Notes: generated by a model not told the origin, from the letters alone. DNA of 52,299 nt from Nitrospira sp. (GCA_005116945.1 SWDH01000027.1:1-52299); one strand, 5' to 3'; counted from the stretch's first letter, positions 9,340-18,788 are shown. Translations and numbers: made by a program.

Positions 9340-10010
9340 GATCAGATCCTCCTCTGGTCGAACGTTCAATGCGATGTCGGATACGACCTCCTGTTTTTCC
9401 GGAGTCACATCGCCTGAACGGGGTTTGGTGCAAGCACGGAGCACACAGGCGACACAAGGGTCGAGGCCGGAATGGAAGGAGTACGTGGGGGCGTAGAGTC
9501 ACCATGGAGGCCCTCGTTCCCAAAGGTCCGAGTCCGAGCGGTGAAGTTCTTCGACAAAGGATCGGGCGTAAGAGCGAGGGGGGCTGCGCGAGTTCCGGCA
9601 CGTGGGATGACGGACAGGAGCGTGCGGAAGAAACAGCAGCCACCGTCACTGGAACGTCAGGAGTTATACTACGCCGATGGAGAGGCTCGATCAATGGTCT
9701 GTTGGTTGGCTTACAGAGCCAAGTTGCGGGGATAGGGAGCCACCAGACAGTCATTCTTTCTTGCAAAACGTGCATGCTCGATGCGGAAGAAGAAAGAGGG
9801 ATGTACTCAGTTTTTGAGGGCCTCGCCTGCGCACAGCCGTGCTAGGAGGGCCATGAAGAGATTTCCTGTTACCTTGGGCGTCTTGGATGAGGACGTGCTC
9901 AAGGCGAGCGTGATGAGAGAGCGATGCTCTGGGAGTTGCCATTCGCCCAGGTAGTTGAACACGGATGAACTGTTCCGATGGAGGGTGCATGATCGGCCAT
10001 GAAGACAGGC
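9340..10010. other. Intergenic, no gene seen
   Basis: Reading frames on both strands here lack ribosome-binding sites and look compositionally random. Around 9750-9800, TTCTTGCAAAACGTGCATGC weakly resembles the left half of a family A element. Otherwise nothing is recognised. Confidence 0.45.
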
Positions 10011-10316
10011 TCAACCGGATTCGTTCGTAGTCGCGCTGAGGTGGGCGACTGAGGCCGAGTGGTCGGGTATGGATTGAGCAGCGATGAGGGCCAGTTTTTC
10101 TGACCGGGCTAGGGATTTGATTGCAGCTTCACGTGTGAGGGCCGCGCTCTTGGTGCTTCGATGTTCGATATACCGCACCCTCAACGGACTTCGGTGTTTC
10201 GTATACTTGGCGCCTCGGCCCGCCCTGTGTTCTTCCAGCCGCCGCTCCAAATCATTGGTGATGCCGGTGTAGAGGCTGTTGTCTGCACACTCCAGGATGT
10301 AGACGACCCACTTCAT
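10011..10316 (-). CDS. GIY-YIG domain protein, YhbQ/UPF0213 type
   Basis: A 101-residue single-domain GIY-YIG nuclease-fold protein. The motif appears as [20 protein letters not shown] (about residues 6-25), followed by the conserved Arg in [18 protein letters not shown] and a Glu in TREAAIKSL. Family members are about 80-100 residues; some cut structured DNA, most are uncharacterised. The start ATG overlaps the stop of the L,D-transpeptidase gene by four bases (ATGA), so the two are translationally coupled, although no functional link is known. Confidence 0.88.
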   Translation of the reverse strand: MKWVVYILECADNSLYTGITNDLERRLEEHRAGRGAKYTKHRSPLRVRYIEHRSTKSAALTREAAIKSLARSEKLALIAAQSIPDHSASVAHLSATTNESG

Positions 10317-11149
10317 TGTGGCTTGTGCGCAATGCGGGCTGGCGCCTGGCCGATGATGTGAACCCGTGGCCCATGAGAAAGTGGAATCACGCGATCGTCA
10401 TCCGGCTCATCGCCTAGCACCCACTCGAACAGCCTCTTCGCGTCATTCAGCTCCGGCTCTTTCGGGACGCCGTACTGTTCCTTCTGCATCGATTCATCGT
10501 AGAGGCCGATGCATCCATGTGAGGCAGGATAGCCCGGCATGTCTCGTCCATGGACCCAATAGGATACGCCTTCCCGATTCACATGGAACCGAAGCGCGTA
10601 GTTCATCGGATAGGGACGATCTGTCCCCTCAACTGTGTAGAGACAGGACTGATGAGAGCGGTGGGCAGCCGTCAAACGGAACTCCCCCGTGGGTGTTTCA
10701 TTGAGTCCGTCGCCAGACGCGATGGGGGTCGCAAAGCGAAGGGCTCCAAATTCATAGGCTCCGAGAAACTGCTCTGCTAGATCGATCAGAATGAATTTCT
10801 CGTCCTGTTCCGTGGCGTGATAGAGCAACGGGAGTGGATTGAACGATGACAGATCCTCGAGCCGTCTCGGCACTTTAATCGAGAGGCCAGGCCGCGCGTG
10901 ACGCCGATCAATCCGATTGAACCGTGCCACGTCCGCCCAGTGCTTCCCAAACATTGTCTCGATCGATGCGCCGGGTGGAATGATACGGCAATCCCACTCT
11001 ACCATGGCATCACTGGGGTGATGAACCTCGCAGAGGCCGCGCTGCTTCTTGGGAGAGTCAGCTTGCGCAGAAACGGGAAGAAACGCGACTGCCATGAGTG
11101 CGATGGCTATGAGTGGGCTCCAAACAGACCAGAGCATAGAGGTGGACAT
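10313..11149 (-). CDS. L,D-transpeptidase (YkuD domain), exported
   Basis: This protein should form or edit 3-3 cross-links in peptidoglycan in the periplasm. It is 278 residues from the ATG at 11149. A signal peptide (hydrophobic [19 protein letters not shown]) is followed by a LysM-like stretch ([20 protein letters not shown]) and then a YkuD catalytic domain (about 115-260). The active site is seen as [20 protein letters not shown], with the catalytic Cys in SHGC. The ribosome-binding site is weak; ATG 11137 is an alternative. The next gene, GIY-YIG, overlaps its stop. Upstream lies a family C hairpin. Confidence 0.9.
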   Translation of the reverse strand: MSTSMLWSVWSPLIAIALMAVAFLPVSAQADSPKKQRGLCEVHHPSDAMVEWDCRIIPPGASIETMFGKHWADVARFNRIDRRHARPGLSIKVPRRLEDLSSFNPLPLLYHATEQDEKFILIDLAEQFLGAYEFGALRFATPIASGDGLNETPTGEFRLTAAHRSHQSCLYTVEGTDRPYPMNYALRFHVNREGVSYWVHGRDMPGYPASHGCIGLYDESMQKEQYGVPKEPELNDAKRLFEWVLGDEPDDDRVIPLSHGPRVHIIGQAPARIAHKPQ

Positions 11150-11200
11150 GATCGATGTATTTCTGCGCAAGGCGACCCCGAATAAATACAATAGCACCAA

Positions 11201-11329
11201 GCAGAATGCTCAAAATGACATCCCAGCAAGGCCGCAGGGAGCTCGGCGACCGAAGCGTACCCTTGGGGTACGTTGCAGGGAGACGAGCGACTGAGAACGA
11301 CGCTGGGGGTCATTTTCAGCATCCTGTTA
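11201..11329 (-). repeat. Family C hairpin element (C1)
   Basis: A 129-base near-palindrome in reverse orientation. On the minus strand it reads CAGGATGCTGAAAATGACC at its left end and TCATTTTGAGCATTCTGC at its right end. The central hairpin is GTACCC/GGGTAC around 11260-11275. The stop TAA of the CBS gene is the three bases just before CAGGATGCTG. It is nearly identical to C4 at 28794-28919. Confidence 0.9.
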
Positions 11330-11761
11330 AGACCAATACTGCGATGCTTTCGTATACCCATATAACAGATCCCGCCGCGCCAGGATACCGACGAGCTTGC
11401 CGTTCCGAACTACTGGTACTCGTGTGATGTAGCGATCCTGGAACAGATTCGCAACCTCCTCCAGCTTCATCTCCTCGGTCGCCGTTACCGGATGAGTACT
11501 CATGAGTTCGACAGCCAAAACCTTCCGCAGATCCCGCCCATCGATCATGGCCTGGAGCAGATCATACTCGCTGATCAGACCAACTAAGGTCCGGTCCTCT
11601 TCCACCACCGGCAGGCTGCCGAAGTTACGCTGAGTCATCTGCCGGCTGATGGTCAGGGCATCGGTCCTGGAGCCGCAAGTAAAGACCGCGTCTTGCATCA
11701 ATTGCCCCACCGTCAAGGTCTTCGGATCACAAGCGGTCGTAAGGAATTCTGTTCGTCGCAT
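11327..11761 (-). CDS. CBS-pair protein
   Basis: A 144-residue cytosolic protein with two CBS motifs (about 16-70 and 82-140), forming one Bateman module that would bind an adenine nucleotide or similar ligand. Typical features are VGQLMQDAVFTC, SLPVVEEDRTLVGLISEYDL, VELMSTHPVTATEE and RVPVVRNGKLVGILARRDLL. GGGAGG lies just upstream of the ATG at 11761. A second CBS-pair gene lies upstream on the same strand (11942-12385). The C-terminus (SQYWS) ends at a TAA that abuts repeat C1, so the last residues may have been set by the repeat. Confidence 0.9.
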   Translation of the reverse strand: MRRTEFLTTACDPKTLTVGQLMQDAVFTCGSRTDALTISRQMTQRNFGSLPVVEEDRTLVGLISEYDLLQAMIDGRDLRKVLAVELMSTHPVTATEEMKLEEVANLFQDRYITRVPVVRNGKLVGILARRDLLYGYTKASQYWS

Positions 11762-11820
11762 AGAATCCTCCCTTTTGATCTTCTATCTAATAGCTTGCAG
11801 CACAACAGAATGGCATCCCT

Positions 11821-11945
11821 GCGGGATGCTCAAAATGACATCCCAGCAAGGCCGCAGGCGGAGCAAGAACCGGATGCGTACCCTCGGGGTACGTTGAGGA
11901 TTCTTGCGAGCTGAGAACGCCGCTGGGGGTCATTTTCAGCATCAC
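11821..11945 (-). repeat. Family C hairpin element (C2)
   Basis: Reverse orientation. The inner stems are GCAAGAA/TTCTTGC and GTACCC/GGGTAC. Its left end (11945) overlaps the stop codon TGA of the CBS gene at 11942-11944. It lies between the two CBS genes. Confidence 0.88.
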
Positions 11946-12385
11946 GCGCGTCCGGCCGCTAGGTATGCGCGTAACACATCCCTCCTGGCAATGACGCCCA
12001 CCAGCTTGTCATCGGCGTCCACCACCGGCACACGAATCAAATCGCTGGCTCTCAGCACATGGATCAGTGTCGGGAGCATCGCTTCCGGGTGGATCGAATA
12101 GGGGTTACACGTCATGATATCGCTGGCAGTGACGGCGCCAAGCTTCTTCCCATCATCCAATGCTCCAAGTAAATCATGTTCGCTGACGATGCCTAGGAGC
12201 CTATCCTCGGCGTCCACCACCGGCACGGCTCCGAATCCCTCGATCATGAGCGACGCGATGACATCGCCTTTGGTCTTGAGATGAGCAGCCTGCACCTGTT
12301 TCTGCATGACCTGTTTGACCATCATCAGGTCAAATTCTTTCTTCGTCCCTGTCCTGGCCTTCTTCGTCTTTTTCTTTGTTGGCAT
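11942..12385 (-). CDS. CBS-pair protein with basic N-terminus
   Basis: A 147-residue protein. A lysine-rich head (MPTKKKTKKARTGTKKE) is followed by two CBS motifs (about 22-75 and 88-140), with AVPVVDAEDRLLGIVSEHDL and RVPVVDADDKLVGVIARRDV as core strands. The ATG at 12385 has AGGAGGG five bases upstream. It shares layout and many residues with the CBS protein at 11327, so they are probably paralogues in one transcription unit interrupted by repeat C2. The basic head might contact nucleic acid or a partner; that is speculation. Confidence 0.9.
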   Translation of the reverse strand: MPTKKKTKKARTGTKKEFDLMMVKQVMQKQVQAAHLKTKGDVIASLMIEGFGAVPVVDAEDRLLGIVSEHDLLGALDDGKKLGAVTASDIMTCNPYSIHPEAMLPTLIHVLRASDLIRVPVVDADDKLVGVIARRDVLRAYLAAGRA

Positions 12386-12410
12386 ATGTTCCCTCCTCAC
12401 CAGTTATCTC

Positions 12411-12700
12411 GCAGGATGCTGAAAACGTCCGCCAGCAGCGTTCTCGCATCGTTCAGATCCTCAACGTCCGAAGAGATTCTCGGAAATTGGAATCTCTGGA
12501 GGGGTTTTTCCGTTCGCCAAGATCCATTGTACGGGCGAACAGCTCCACGAAGTGCGGTGGGTACCTCCTCCGGTCATTCACTCGCTGCGGCCTTGCTGGA
12601 CGGCCTTTTTGAGCATCCTGCAGGAGTGTTCTCCTGTTACGCCATACGTGCAGACTATCGAAGTTCTGCTACGTCGAATTGGTTTATTCCGGTCTTCTAG
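12411..12700 (+). repeat. Family B hairpin element with right module (B1, long form)
   Basis: The left end GCAGGATGCTGAAAACGTCC pairs with GGCCTTTTTGAGCATCCTGC at 12602-12621. The interior is expanded compared with 125-base copies and carries CCGTTCGCCAAGATC and GGGCGAACAGC arms, also found in B2. A further 79 bases end in GGTTTATTCCGGTCTTCTAG, a diverged form of the family's right terminus. Confidence 0.82.
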
Positions 12701-12802
12701 TCCGATGTATTGACGCGAATCACCACAGTGGCATGTCTCTCTCTGCTGCAAAACGCCGCACCATTCATAGGAGCCGGAGTATTGTTTCTCTCCGCAACCC
12801 CA

Positions 12803-12975
12803 AGGAACCTGTCCGACATTGACCGTTCTACTGCGGCAAATGATCCGCAACCATCTGCGTCGTTCTCGGCCCGAAAAAATCCTCAACGTATTCCAGCGAA
12901 TACGCTTCCGGTTTTTCCGGGCCTGCGGCCTCGCCTCCTTCGCCTCGTCACGAAGGCCATGTCGGACAGGCTCCT
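12803..12975 (+). repeat. Element E: B-type core with different terminal inverted repeats
   Basis: The left end AGGAACCTGTCCGACAT (12803-12819) matches the reverse complement of ATGTCGGACAGGCTCCT (12959-12975) at 16 of 17 bases. The centre carries GTTCTCGG, TCCTCAACGTATTC, GAATACGCTTCCGG and CTGCGGCCT, the core of families B and C. Together with B1 it fills the 709-base gap before the stress-protein gene. Confidence 0.8.
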
Positions 12976-13094
12976 AGGAACAGGGCTGATTCTCCTTTTT
13001 TCTTCCCGTGCATCACAGGCACATGCAATGCAGAACTGATACCTGAAATGGTTGTGTGTGTTTGGCGGCTTGTCATTGAGGAAGGGGGACCGTC

Positions 13095-14000
13095 ATGCGA
13101 ATTCTTTGTGCTGTGGATGGGTCTGAATGCTCGCAGTGGGGAGTGCAAGCACTCGAAGCGCTCGCTGGTCGTGAGCCGGAAGTAGTCACGCTTCTCCATG
13201 TGGTCGATCCGTCGGCCCTTCGAGCGGGGAGAGGCGGGAACCCTGTGGCAGAGAAGCGAGCTCTGGCTGCTATGGAGAAGGCCGGTGGCATCCTCCTCCG
13301 CGAGGCAGAGCGTTCCGCGCGAGTCGCCCTCGGACAGGCCGCGACCAGCCCGCACACCATATTTCACCGCACCTTAGCCCATGGCCCCCTCGCCCAGACG
13401 ATCGTGCGACAGGCACGGCGGGTGAGGGCCGATCTCATCCTCATCGGATCCCGCGGGTTGAGCGACATTCAAGGGTTCTTGTTGGGGAGCATTTCCCGGC
13501 AAGTGGCGTCGGTTGCTTCTTGCCCCGTCCTCGTCGTGAAACAGCCGCTTCCGAAGCTGACGCGTGTGACTCTCGCGGTCGATGACTCGAAGCATTCACG
13601 AGCCGCCGCTCGATTTCTTCGATCCCACATTCTTCCGGAATCTGCCACGACCACTATCCTCTCCTCGGCCGAAAGACCGGTGACCGACTTGGCTGTTCGA
13701 TACTTGTCCAAAGCTCAAGTCGCAGAGTTGGAACGGCCGGTCCTCGAACGAGCCACGCGACTGGTTACGGCATTGCGGGAAGAATTCCTGAAAGAAGGCT
13801 TTGCCGTCGACACGGACGTGCAGATGGACCACGTCATCGACTGCATCGTCAAACAGGTGGAGGCCACGCATGCCGACCTCCTGGTGATCGGGTCGCGCGA
13901 CTTAACCAAGAGCGAGCGGCTCCATCTCGGCAGCGTCTCGGAGAGTCTCCTTCGACATGCCCCATGTTCCGTCCTGATCGTGCGAGGCACGCGTGCCTGA
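13095..14000 (+). CDS. Universal stress protein, tandem UspA domains
   Basis: A 301-residue cytosolic protein made of two UspA domains (about 1-148 and 155-300). The first has a complete ATP-binding pattern, GSRG then nine residues then GS (GSRGLSDIQGFLLGS). The second has GSRD in place of GSRG, so one of the two glycines is lost and nucleotide binding there may differ. GAGGAAGGGGG precedes the ATG. Its last eight bases overlap the GTG start of the P-type ATPase, so the two are made together. Usp domains often report ATP level or stress, and a role in controlling the ATPase is a reasonable inference. Confidence 0.93.
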   Translation: MRILCAVDGSECSQWGVQALEALAGREPEVVTLLHVVDPSALRAGRGGNPVAEKRALAAMEKAGGILLREAERSARVALGQAATSPHTIFHRTLAHGPLAQTIVRQARRVRADLILIGSRGLSDIQGFLLGSISRQVASVASCPVLVVKQPLPKLTRVTLAVDDSKHSRAAARFLRSHILPESATTTILSSAERPVTDLAVRYLSKAQVAELERPVLERATRLVTALREEFLKEGFAVDTDVQMDHVIDCIVKQVEATHADLLVIGSRDLTKSERLHLGSVSESLLRHAPCSVLIVRGTRA

Positions 14001-16806
14001 CCACGACGAGCCACACCTCCACCAACTGACGGTGGCTGAAGCCTTCAAACACCTGGAAACCAGGAAGGGCGGCCTGTCGCCCGAAGAGGCACAGCAGCGG
14101 CTCAGTCGGTACGGCCCTAATGTTCTGGAGGAGCCGAATCGCTATTCATTGATTCGAGGATTCCTCCACCAGTTCACGCACTTCCTGGCCCTGTTGCTCT
14201 GGATCGCCGTCGCCCTGGCATTCACGGCAGAATTCATGAAGCCCGGCGAAGGGATGGCCACGCTCGGCTGGGCGATCCTCGGTGTGATCGTCATCAATGC
14301 CGTCTTTGCTTTCTTTCAGGAATATAAAGCGGAGCGGGCGGTGCATGCCCTCCATCGCCTCCTCCCTGCTCGAGCATGGGTCCTGCGCAACAACCAACCG
14401 CATGATGTGTCGCGGAGCGAGATCGTACCAGGCGACGTGCTCTTGATCGAGGAGGGAGAGCAGATCCCTGCAGACGCCCGGCTCATTGAAGCAGCCGACA
14501 TGCTGGTTGATCTCTCCTCTCTCACTGGCGAATCCCAACCGAAGCGGCGGACAGCGGAGCCGGTCATCGATGGCCATCTCCAGGACATTCCCAATCTCGT
14601 CTTCGCCGGCACCGCCGTGCTTTCCGGCAGAGGCCGGGCGGTCGTCTCCGCCACCGGCATGCAGACGGAATTCGGCAAGATCGCCCGCCTCTCCACGGGA
14701 GTGGAGACAGACCTCAGCCCGCTGCAAAAAGAGATCATGAAGGTCACCCATGTGGTCGCCATGCTCTCGGTCGCTATGGGCGGGGTCTTTTTCGTCATCG
14801 GCATCTCCATGGGCTTGGGCTTCTGGACCAGCGCGATCTTCGGGATCGGCATCATCGTGGCAAACGTACCGGAAGGACTGCTTCCCACTGTGACGCTGGC
14901 TTTGGCATTGGGCAGCCAACGCATGGCTAAACGCCACGCGCTCATCAAGCAACTGACGTCGGTGGAAACCTTAGGTTGTACCACCGTCATCTGTACGGAT
15001 AAGACCGGGACGCTGACCGAGAACCGGATGCACGTGGCTCGTTTCTATATGGACCATCTCGAAATCGAGGTGCAGGAACGCTGTCTGGTGATCGCCGGAC
15101 GTGTGACCAACGCGATCGAGGCCGAGGAGTACGCGCCGCTCTTCGATGCAATCATCCACTGCCACAATGCCAAGCTCGTGCGGCAGACCGGCAGCCGACC
15201 CTCCTTCACGGGGGATCCAACCGAAGTGGCCCTGGTCGAGTTCGCGCGCGATCACGGATTGCTCCACCAGGAACCGTTGCCCCGAATGGGCGAGCTGCCG
15301 TTCGACGCGGATCGGAAGCGCATGTCCACCCTCCATTGGCGTGAGGGCAAGCTCGTGGCCTTCGTGAAGGGGGCGCCGGAATCGCTCGTCCCCCTCTGCA
15401 ATCAGATACGTCACCAAGGCGCTTTGTCACCGATAAGTCAGGAAGATCTCCGGCGTATCATGGAACAAAGCCAGACCTTCGCGCAGCAGGCCTATCGAGT
15501 CTTGGCTGTGGCCATGCGAGAAATTGAAACGGGTGTCGAGAAGTTGGATATCGACCGTGTGGAACAAAACCTCATCTTCCTCGGCCTCGTGGCAATGATA
15601 GATCCACCGCGCCAGGAAGTGCCGGAGGCCATCGCGCGCTGTCGCCAAGCCGGCGTCCGCACCATGATGATTACCGGCGACCATCCGCTCACGGCCCTGG
15701 CCATCGCGCGCCAGATCGGGCTGGCGCCGAACGAGTCCCGCACCGAGCCGGTCGCATTCAGTCCCGTGATCGAAGGGCAGCAAGTCGAAACGATGAGCGA
15801 CGAGATGTTGCGTCGGCTCCTCACACCCACCCGCCCTGGCGAGCCTGAGCCGATCTTCGCCCGCATGGCCCCCCGGCACAAGATGCGCGTGGTGTCGGTG
15901 CTGAAAGACATGGGTGAAGTGGTGGCCGTCACCGGTGACGGGGTGAACGACGCGCCGGCGCTCAAGAAAGCCGATATCGGCATTGCGATGGGCATCACCG
16001 GAACCGACGTGGCGAAAGAAACGGCGGATATGATTTTGCTCGACGACAACTTTGCGACCATCGTCAACGCCATTGAAGAAGGCCGGGCCGTCTACGCCAA
16101 CATCAGAAAATTTTCCACCTACGTGCTGGCGAGCAACGTACCCGAAGTCGTCCCCTATCTGGCATATGGCCTGTTCGGAATTCCTCTGGCGCTCACGGTC
16201 CCTCAAATCCTCGCCGTAGATCTGGGGACCGACATGGTTCCGGCCTTGGCCCTTGGTACCGAAAAGCCCGACGCCGGTATGATGTCTATCCCGCCGCGCC
16301 CGCGCACGGAACGGTTGATGAACCTGCCGCTGCTCCTGCGCGCCTATGTCTTTCTGGGCCTGATCGAAGCCGGAATCGCTATGGGCGCATTTTTCTTATT
16401 GCTCCTCACACGGGGATGGACCTGGGGCATGCCGCTCGACTGGTCCGATCCGCTCTACAAACAGGCGACGGGCGCCACCTTCGCCGCCATTGTCGTCACC
16501 CAGGTGGCGAATGTGTTTGCCTGCCGTTCAGACCGGGTGTCGCTCTCTCAACTCGGCTGGTTCAGCAATCCCTTGCTCCTCTGGGGAGTCGCAACAGAAC
16601 TCGTCGTCCTGGCGTTCATCATCTATACCCCCTGGGGCAACGCGATCTTTGCAACCAGCCCATTGCCTGCCTGGATCTTCGGGCCACTTGTGCTAGGTGC
16701 CGTTGCGCTATTGCTCGCAGAGGAAAGCCGCAAGTTCATCATGAGCCGATTCAATAAGGGGCGGGCTCGCGAGTTCTCAAATGCGTCCGTCAAACGACCA
16801 CTATGA
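13993..16806 (+). CDS. Cation-transporting P-type ATPase, P2 (Na+/K+-like) type
   Basis: A 937-residue ATP-driven cation pump with about ten membrane helices. In order: N-terminal cation-ATPase domain (1-75), actuator domain with SLTGES (about 177-182), helix 4 with VANVPEGLLPTVT, phosphorylation site DKTGT (Asp336), nucleotide-binding domain, hinge TGDGVNDAPALKKAD (about 646-660) and a C-terminal helical domain. The PEGLLPTVT form is typical of the P2C (Na+/K+, H+/K+) side rather than the PEGLP form of P2A calcium pumps, but bacterial homologues have varied specificity, so the ion is left open. It starts at GTG within the stress-protein gene (eight-base overlap), so it is translationally coupled. 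Confidence 0.93.
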   Translation: MPDHDEPHLHQLTVAEAFKHLETRKGGLSPEEAQQRLSRYGPNVLEEPNRYSLIRGFLHQFTHFLALLLWIAVALAFTAEFMKPGEGMATLGWAILGVIVINAVFAFFQEYKAERAVHALHRLLPARAWVLRNNQPHDVSRSEIVPGDVLLIEEGEQIPADARLIEAADMLVDLSSLTGESQPKRRTAEPVIDGHLQDIPNLVFAGTAVLSGRGRAVVSATGMQTEFGKIARLSTGVETDLSPLQKEIMKVTHVVAMLSVAMGGVFFVIGISMGLGFWTSAIFGIGIIVANVPEGLLPTVTLALALGSQRMAKRHALIKQLTSVETLGCTTVICTDKTGTLTENRMHVARFYMDHLEIEVQERCLVIAGRVTNAIEAEEYAPLFDAIIHCHNAKLVRQTGSRPSFTGDPTEVALVEFARDHGLLHQEPLPRMGELPFDADRKRMSTLHWREGKLVAFVKGAPESLVPLCNQIRHQGALSPISQEDLRRIMEQSQTFAQQAYRVLAVAMREIETGVEKLDIDRVEQNLIFLGLVAMIDPPRQEVPEAIARCRQAGVRTMMITGDHPLTALAIARQIGLAPNESRTEPVAFSPVIEGQQVETMSDEMLRRLLTPTRPGEPEPIFARMAPRHKMRVVSVLKDMGEVVAVTGDGVNDAPALKKADIGIAMGITGTDVAKETADMILLDDNFATIVNAIEEGRAVYANIRKFSTYVLASNVPEVVPYLAYGLFGIPLALTVPQILAVDLGTDMVPALALGTEKPDAGMMSIPPRPRTERLMNLPLLLRAYVFLGLIEAGIAMGAFFLLLLTRGWTWGMPLDWSDPLYKQATGATFAAIVVTQVANVFACRSDRVSLSQLGWFSNPLLLWGVATELVVLAFIIYTPWGNAIFATSPLPAWIFGPLVLGAVALLLAEESRKFIMSRFNKGRAREFSNASVKRPL

Positions 16807-16807
16807 A

Positions 16808-16960
16808 TGGTCCCTCCAAGCTCGCTTGTTTCCTCTCCCCACCGCTGCACCCGAACGAGACACAGAAAGGGCGGTCCGGGTGAATCCAGAACTGCGCGCG
16901 TCCAAATAAGCACTGCTTTATCAATAATCTTTCCACCCTCGCATGCCTCGCTCGCTTAGG
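16808..16960 (-). repeat. Degraded family A repeat, reverse orientation
   Basis: The sequence GTCCCTCCAAGCTCGCTTG is the reverse complement of the family A tail, and GCGCGCGTCC about 80 bases on is part of its arm. It lies just after the ATPase stop. Confidence 0.6.
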
Positions 16961-17058
16961 AATGGCACCCTTGTTGGTCCCCCTGCGGCCGTCGAGCGAG
17001 CACATTCTGATCGTGCGCGCTCCGGGAACAAGGGATCAGCACGGGTGTCATTTCACCC

Positions 17059-17544
17059 CTATTCCTTTGCCTGCACCCCTTGATGATAGGTGCCGTACAC
17101 ATACACGGGGATAGACAGGTGGCCGAGATGTTTTTCTATCAGCGGCTTCACGTCCTTCCAGTCGAGCCCGCCCACGCCAGTGGCCAATCGTGGAAGCGCG
17201 ATACTCTTGAACTTCTCAGCTTCGATCACTTTGCCCAGCGCTTTGAGGCAGTGATTCACATTCTCGATCGTGGCCCGGCCCGGGTGGCTGGCCCCGTGAC
17301 TTGCAGCAGCCTCCTGAGTAAACAGGTTCACAATCCGAACAGCTCCGACGCCGGACCACGTCCATAACTCGCCGCTCTTGGGAGTAAACGTCTGAGAGTA
17401 ATGCCTGAAATCCTTATACATTCCCGGCCACCGCTCTCTGAGTGCCAAGGCTAACCCGTTTGCAAAATTGTCGTTGGGCGCGACGCCGTGCGCCAGAGCT
17501 TCTGCCTTCGTCAATAAAATATCCCCTGCCACTTCCTTCAACAT
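17059..17544 (-). CDS. Macro-domain protein (ADP-ribose binding)
   Basis: A 161-residue stand-alone macro domain. It starts MLKEVAGDILLTKAEALAHGV and includes NDNFANGLALALRERWPGM, the loop that would hold the ADP-ribose, and ends with LPRLATGVGGLDW, matching the phosphate-loop region. This arrangement resembles Poa1p-like macro domains, which remove phosphate from ADP-ribose-1''-phosphate or reverse ADP-ribosylation. GGAGGAGG lies nine bases before the ATG. It may be expressed with the ferritin-like gene upstream on the same strand, 130 bases away. Confidence 0.88.
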   Translation of the reverse strand: MLKEVAGDILLTKAEALAHGVAPNDNFANGLALALRERWPGMYKDFRHYSQTFTPKSGELWTWSGVGAVRIVNLFTQEAAASHGASHPGRATIENVNHCLKALGKVIEAEKFKSIALPRLATGVGGLDWKDVKPLIEKHLGHLSIPVYVYGTYHQGVQAKE

Positions 17545-17674
17545 GTGACGTCCTCCTCCATTGAGTTAGTAATGAATCGCGCATCGAGTCACAGAGGGCG
17601 AGATGAGTCGCTCCCCCGCTCATGCCTCGAAATGGTCCACTGACGTTCTTTTTCCTTCCAGGTTGATTGAAGGG

Positions 17675-18130
17675 TTAGGGGCGAAATGGTTGAACATCAC
17701 CTGACTTACGCAACATCTTGTTCACTTCGTCGAGGTGCAGTTCTTCGCCGACGATCATCTCTCGTGCATATTCTTCCAACAGGACGGACTTATCCTCGGA
17801 GACTTTCAGGAGTTCGTAATAAGCGCAGACGGCGGCCTTCTCGTGCTCCAAGCTTTCTTGCAGGATATCTCCCACATCATGTTTCTCGGTTTCGAGGAGT
17901 GCCCCGATTTTCAGCGACGGGTGGCCGCCGAGCAATGTGACCAGCTCTCCGGCTTTATGCGCATGGGCAAGGCTCTCGTCAGCATTACTCTTTAGCCAAG
18001 ATACGATAGGAATACGGTTATAGCCGTAGACCATGAGAGAGTAATGCATATAGCGGACGACTCCCGCCAACTCATGCTCCATAATCTTATTGAGAATCCC
18101 AATCGCGCGTTGCGTGTCTTGATCGTTCAT
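17675..18130 (-). CDS. Ferritin-like / bacterioferritin-type protein
   Basis: A 151-residue four-helix-bundle protein. The ATG at 18130 has CAGGAGGG just upstream; seven residues of possible extension lack support. Metal-ligand positions of the ferritin superfamily are visible: HELAGVVRYMHY in helix A, DESLAHAHKAGELV in helix B, EHEKAAVCAYYELL in helix C and GEELHLDEVNKMLRK in helix D. It is shorter than classical bacterioferritin and has no recognised haem methionine site in context, so a Dps- or bacterioferritin-like iron or oxidant role is likely but not certain. Confidence 0.88.
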   Translation of the reverse strand: MNDQDTQRAIGILNKIMEHELAGVVRYMHYSLMVYGYNRIPIVSWLKSNADESLAHAHKAGELVTLLGGHPSLKIGALLETEKHDVGDILQESLEHEKAAVCAYYELLKVSEDKSVLLEEYAREMIVGEELHLDEVNKMLRKSGDVQPFRP

Positions 18131-18482
18131 CTGATCCCTCCTGTTAGCCACACGATCCCGCCTGAAGAAGTAGCGAATCGGCTTGTGCTTAGCACGTCTG
18201 CTCCGTCAGGCATTTGCCGCTCGGCACACCACCGTCCGCCATTCGTTTAGAGACAAGTCTACTGGAAACCCCAATGCGTATCCACCTCGTTCTATCCATC
18301 CCAGCACGCAAGGCATTGAGTCCGACGAGCAGCTGTCCCGCTCCAGGCCGAACATACGAACACCTGATGGCATCACTCTTGTTTTTGTTTCGTCTCTCCC
18401 CTATAGAATGGGCTGAGTCGCATGCTGAACAATCGCCTGGTTTGGTGACGACTCCTCTCGCTGATACACAGGAGTGCCTGCT
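18131..18482. other. Divergent intergenic region, no gene seen
   Basis: This region separates the minus-strand ferritin-like gene from the plus-strand PII-like gene and presumably carries both promoters. No clear -10/-35 pair, operator palindrome or credible reading frame was recognised. Confidence 0.4.
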
Positions 18483-18788
18483 ATGAAGATGCTGCTGATC
18501 GTCTTTCGTCAATCGATGGTAGAACACATCCATGCCCTGCTGAAAGAATACGACGTCACCGCGTTTACTGAACTACACAATGTCGCAGGCAGGGGAGAGA
18601 CCGGACCCAACGTTCAGTTCTTTCTGTCACCCGGCACCAACTGTGTGATCTTCACCGCGGTAGCGGAGCCGCTTGCCTACCGCCTCATCGATGGGTTCAC
18701 CCGCTTGAAAGCAGAACAGGGGATGCGCCAGCAGGACGACGTCTTCTCCCTTCACGTTTTCGTCCTTCCCTGTGAGCAAGCGGTCTAG
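18483..18788 (+). CDS. Small protein, probable PII-like fold
   Basis: A 101-residue soluble protein starting MKMLLIVFRQSMVEHIHALL. An AGGAG precedes the ATG at 18483; a GTG nine bases earlier is possible. The order of a first strand, a helix, VTAFTELHNVAGRGE, then CVIFTAVAEPLAYRLIDGF resembles small PII-superfamily proteins, including those that accompany RND transporters (PG0541 type). No canonical GlnB T-loop or nucleotide motif is seen. The neighbouring lipoprotein gene, 113 bases downstream, may be in the same unit. The fold assignment is tentative. Confidence 0.6.
   Translation: MKMLLIVFRQSMVEHIHALLKEYDVTAFTELHNVAGRGETGPNVQFFLSPGTNCVIFTAVAEPLAYRLIDGFTRLKAEQGMRQQDDVFSLHVFVLPCEQAV

Noticed and set aside
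12710-13039. Plus-strand frame of 109 residues before the stress-protein gene
   Set aside because: It runs straight through element E and its inverted repeats, and has no ribosome-binding site.
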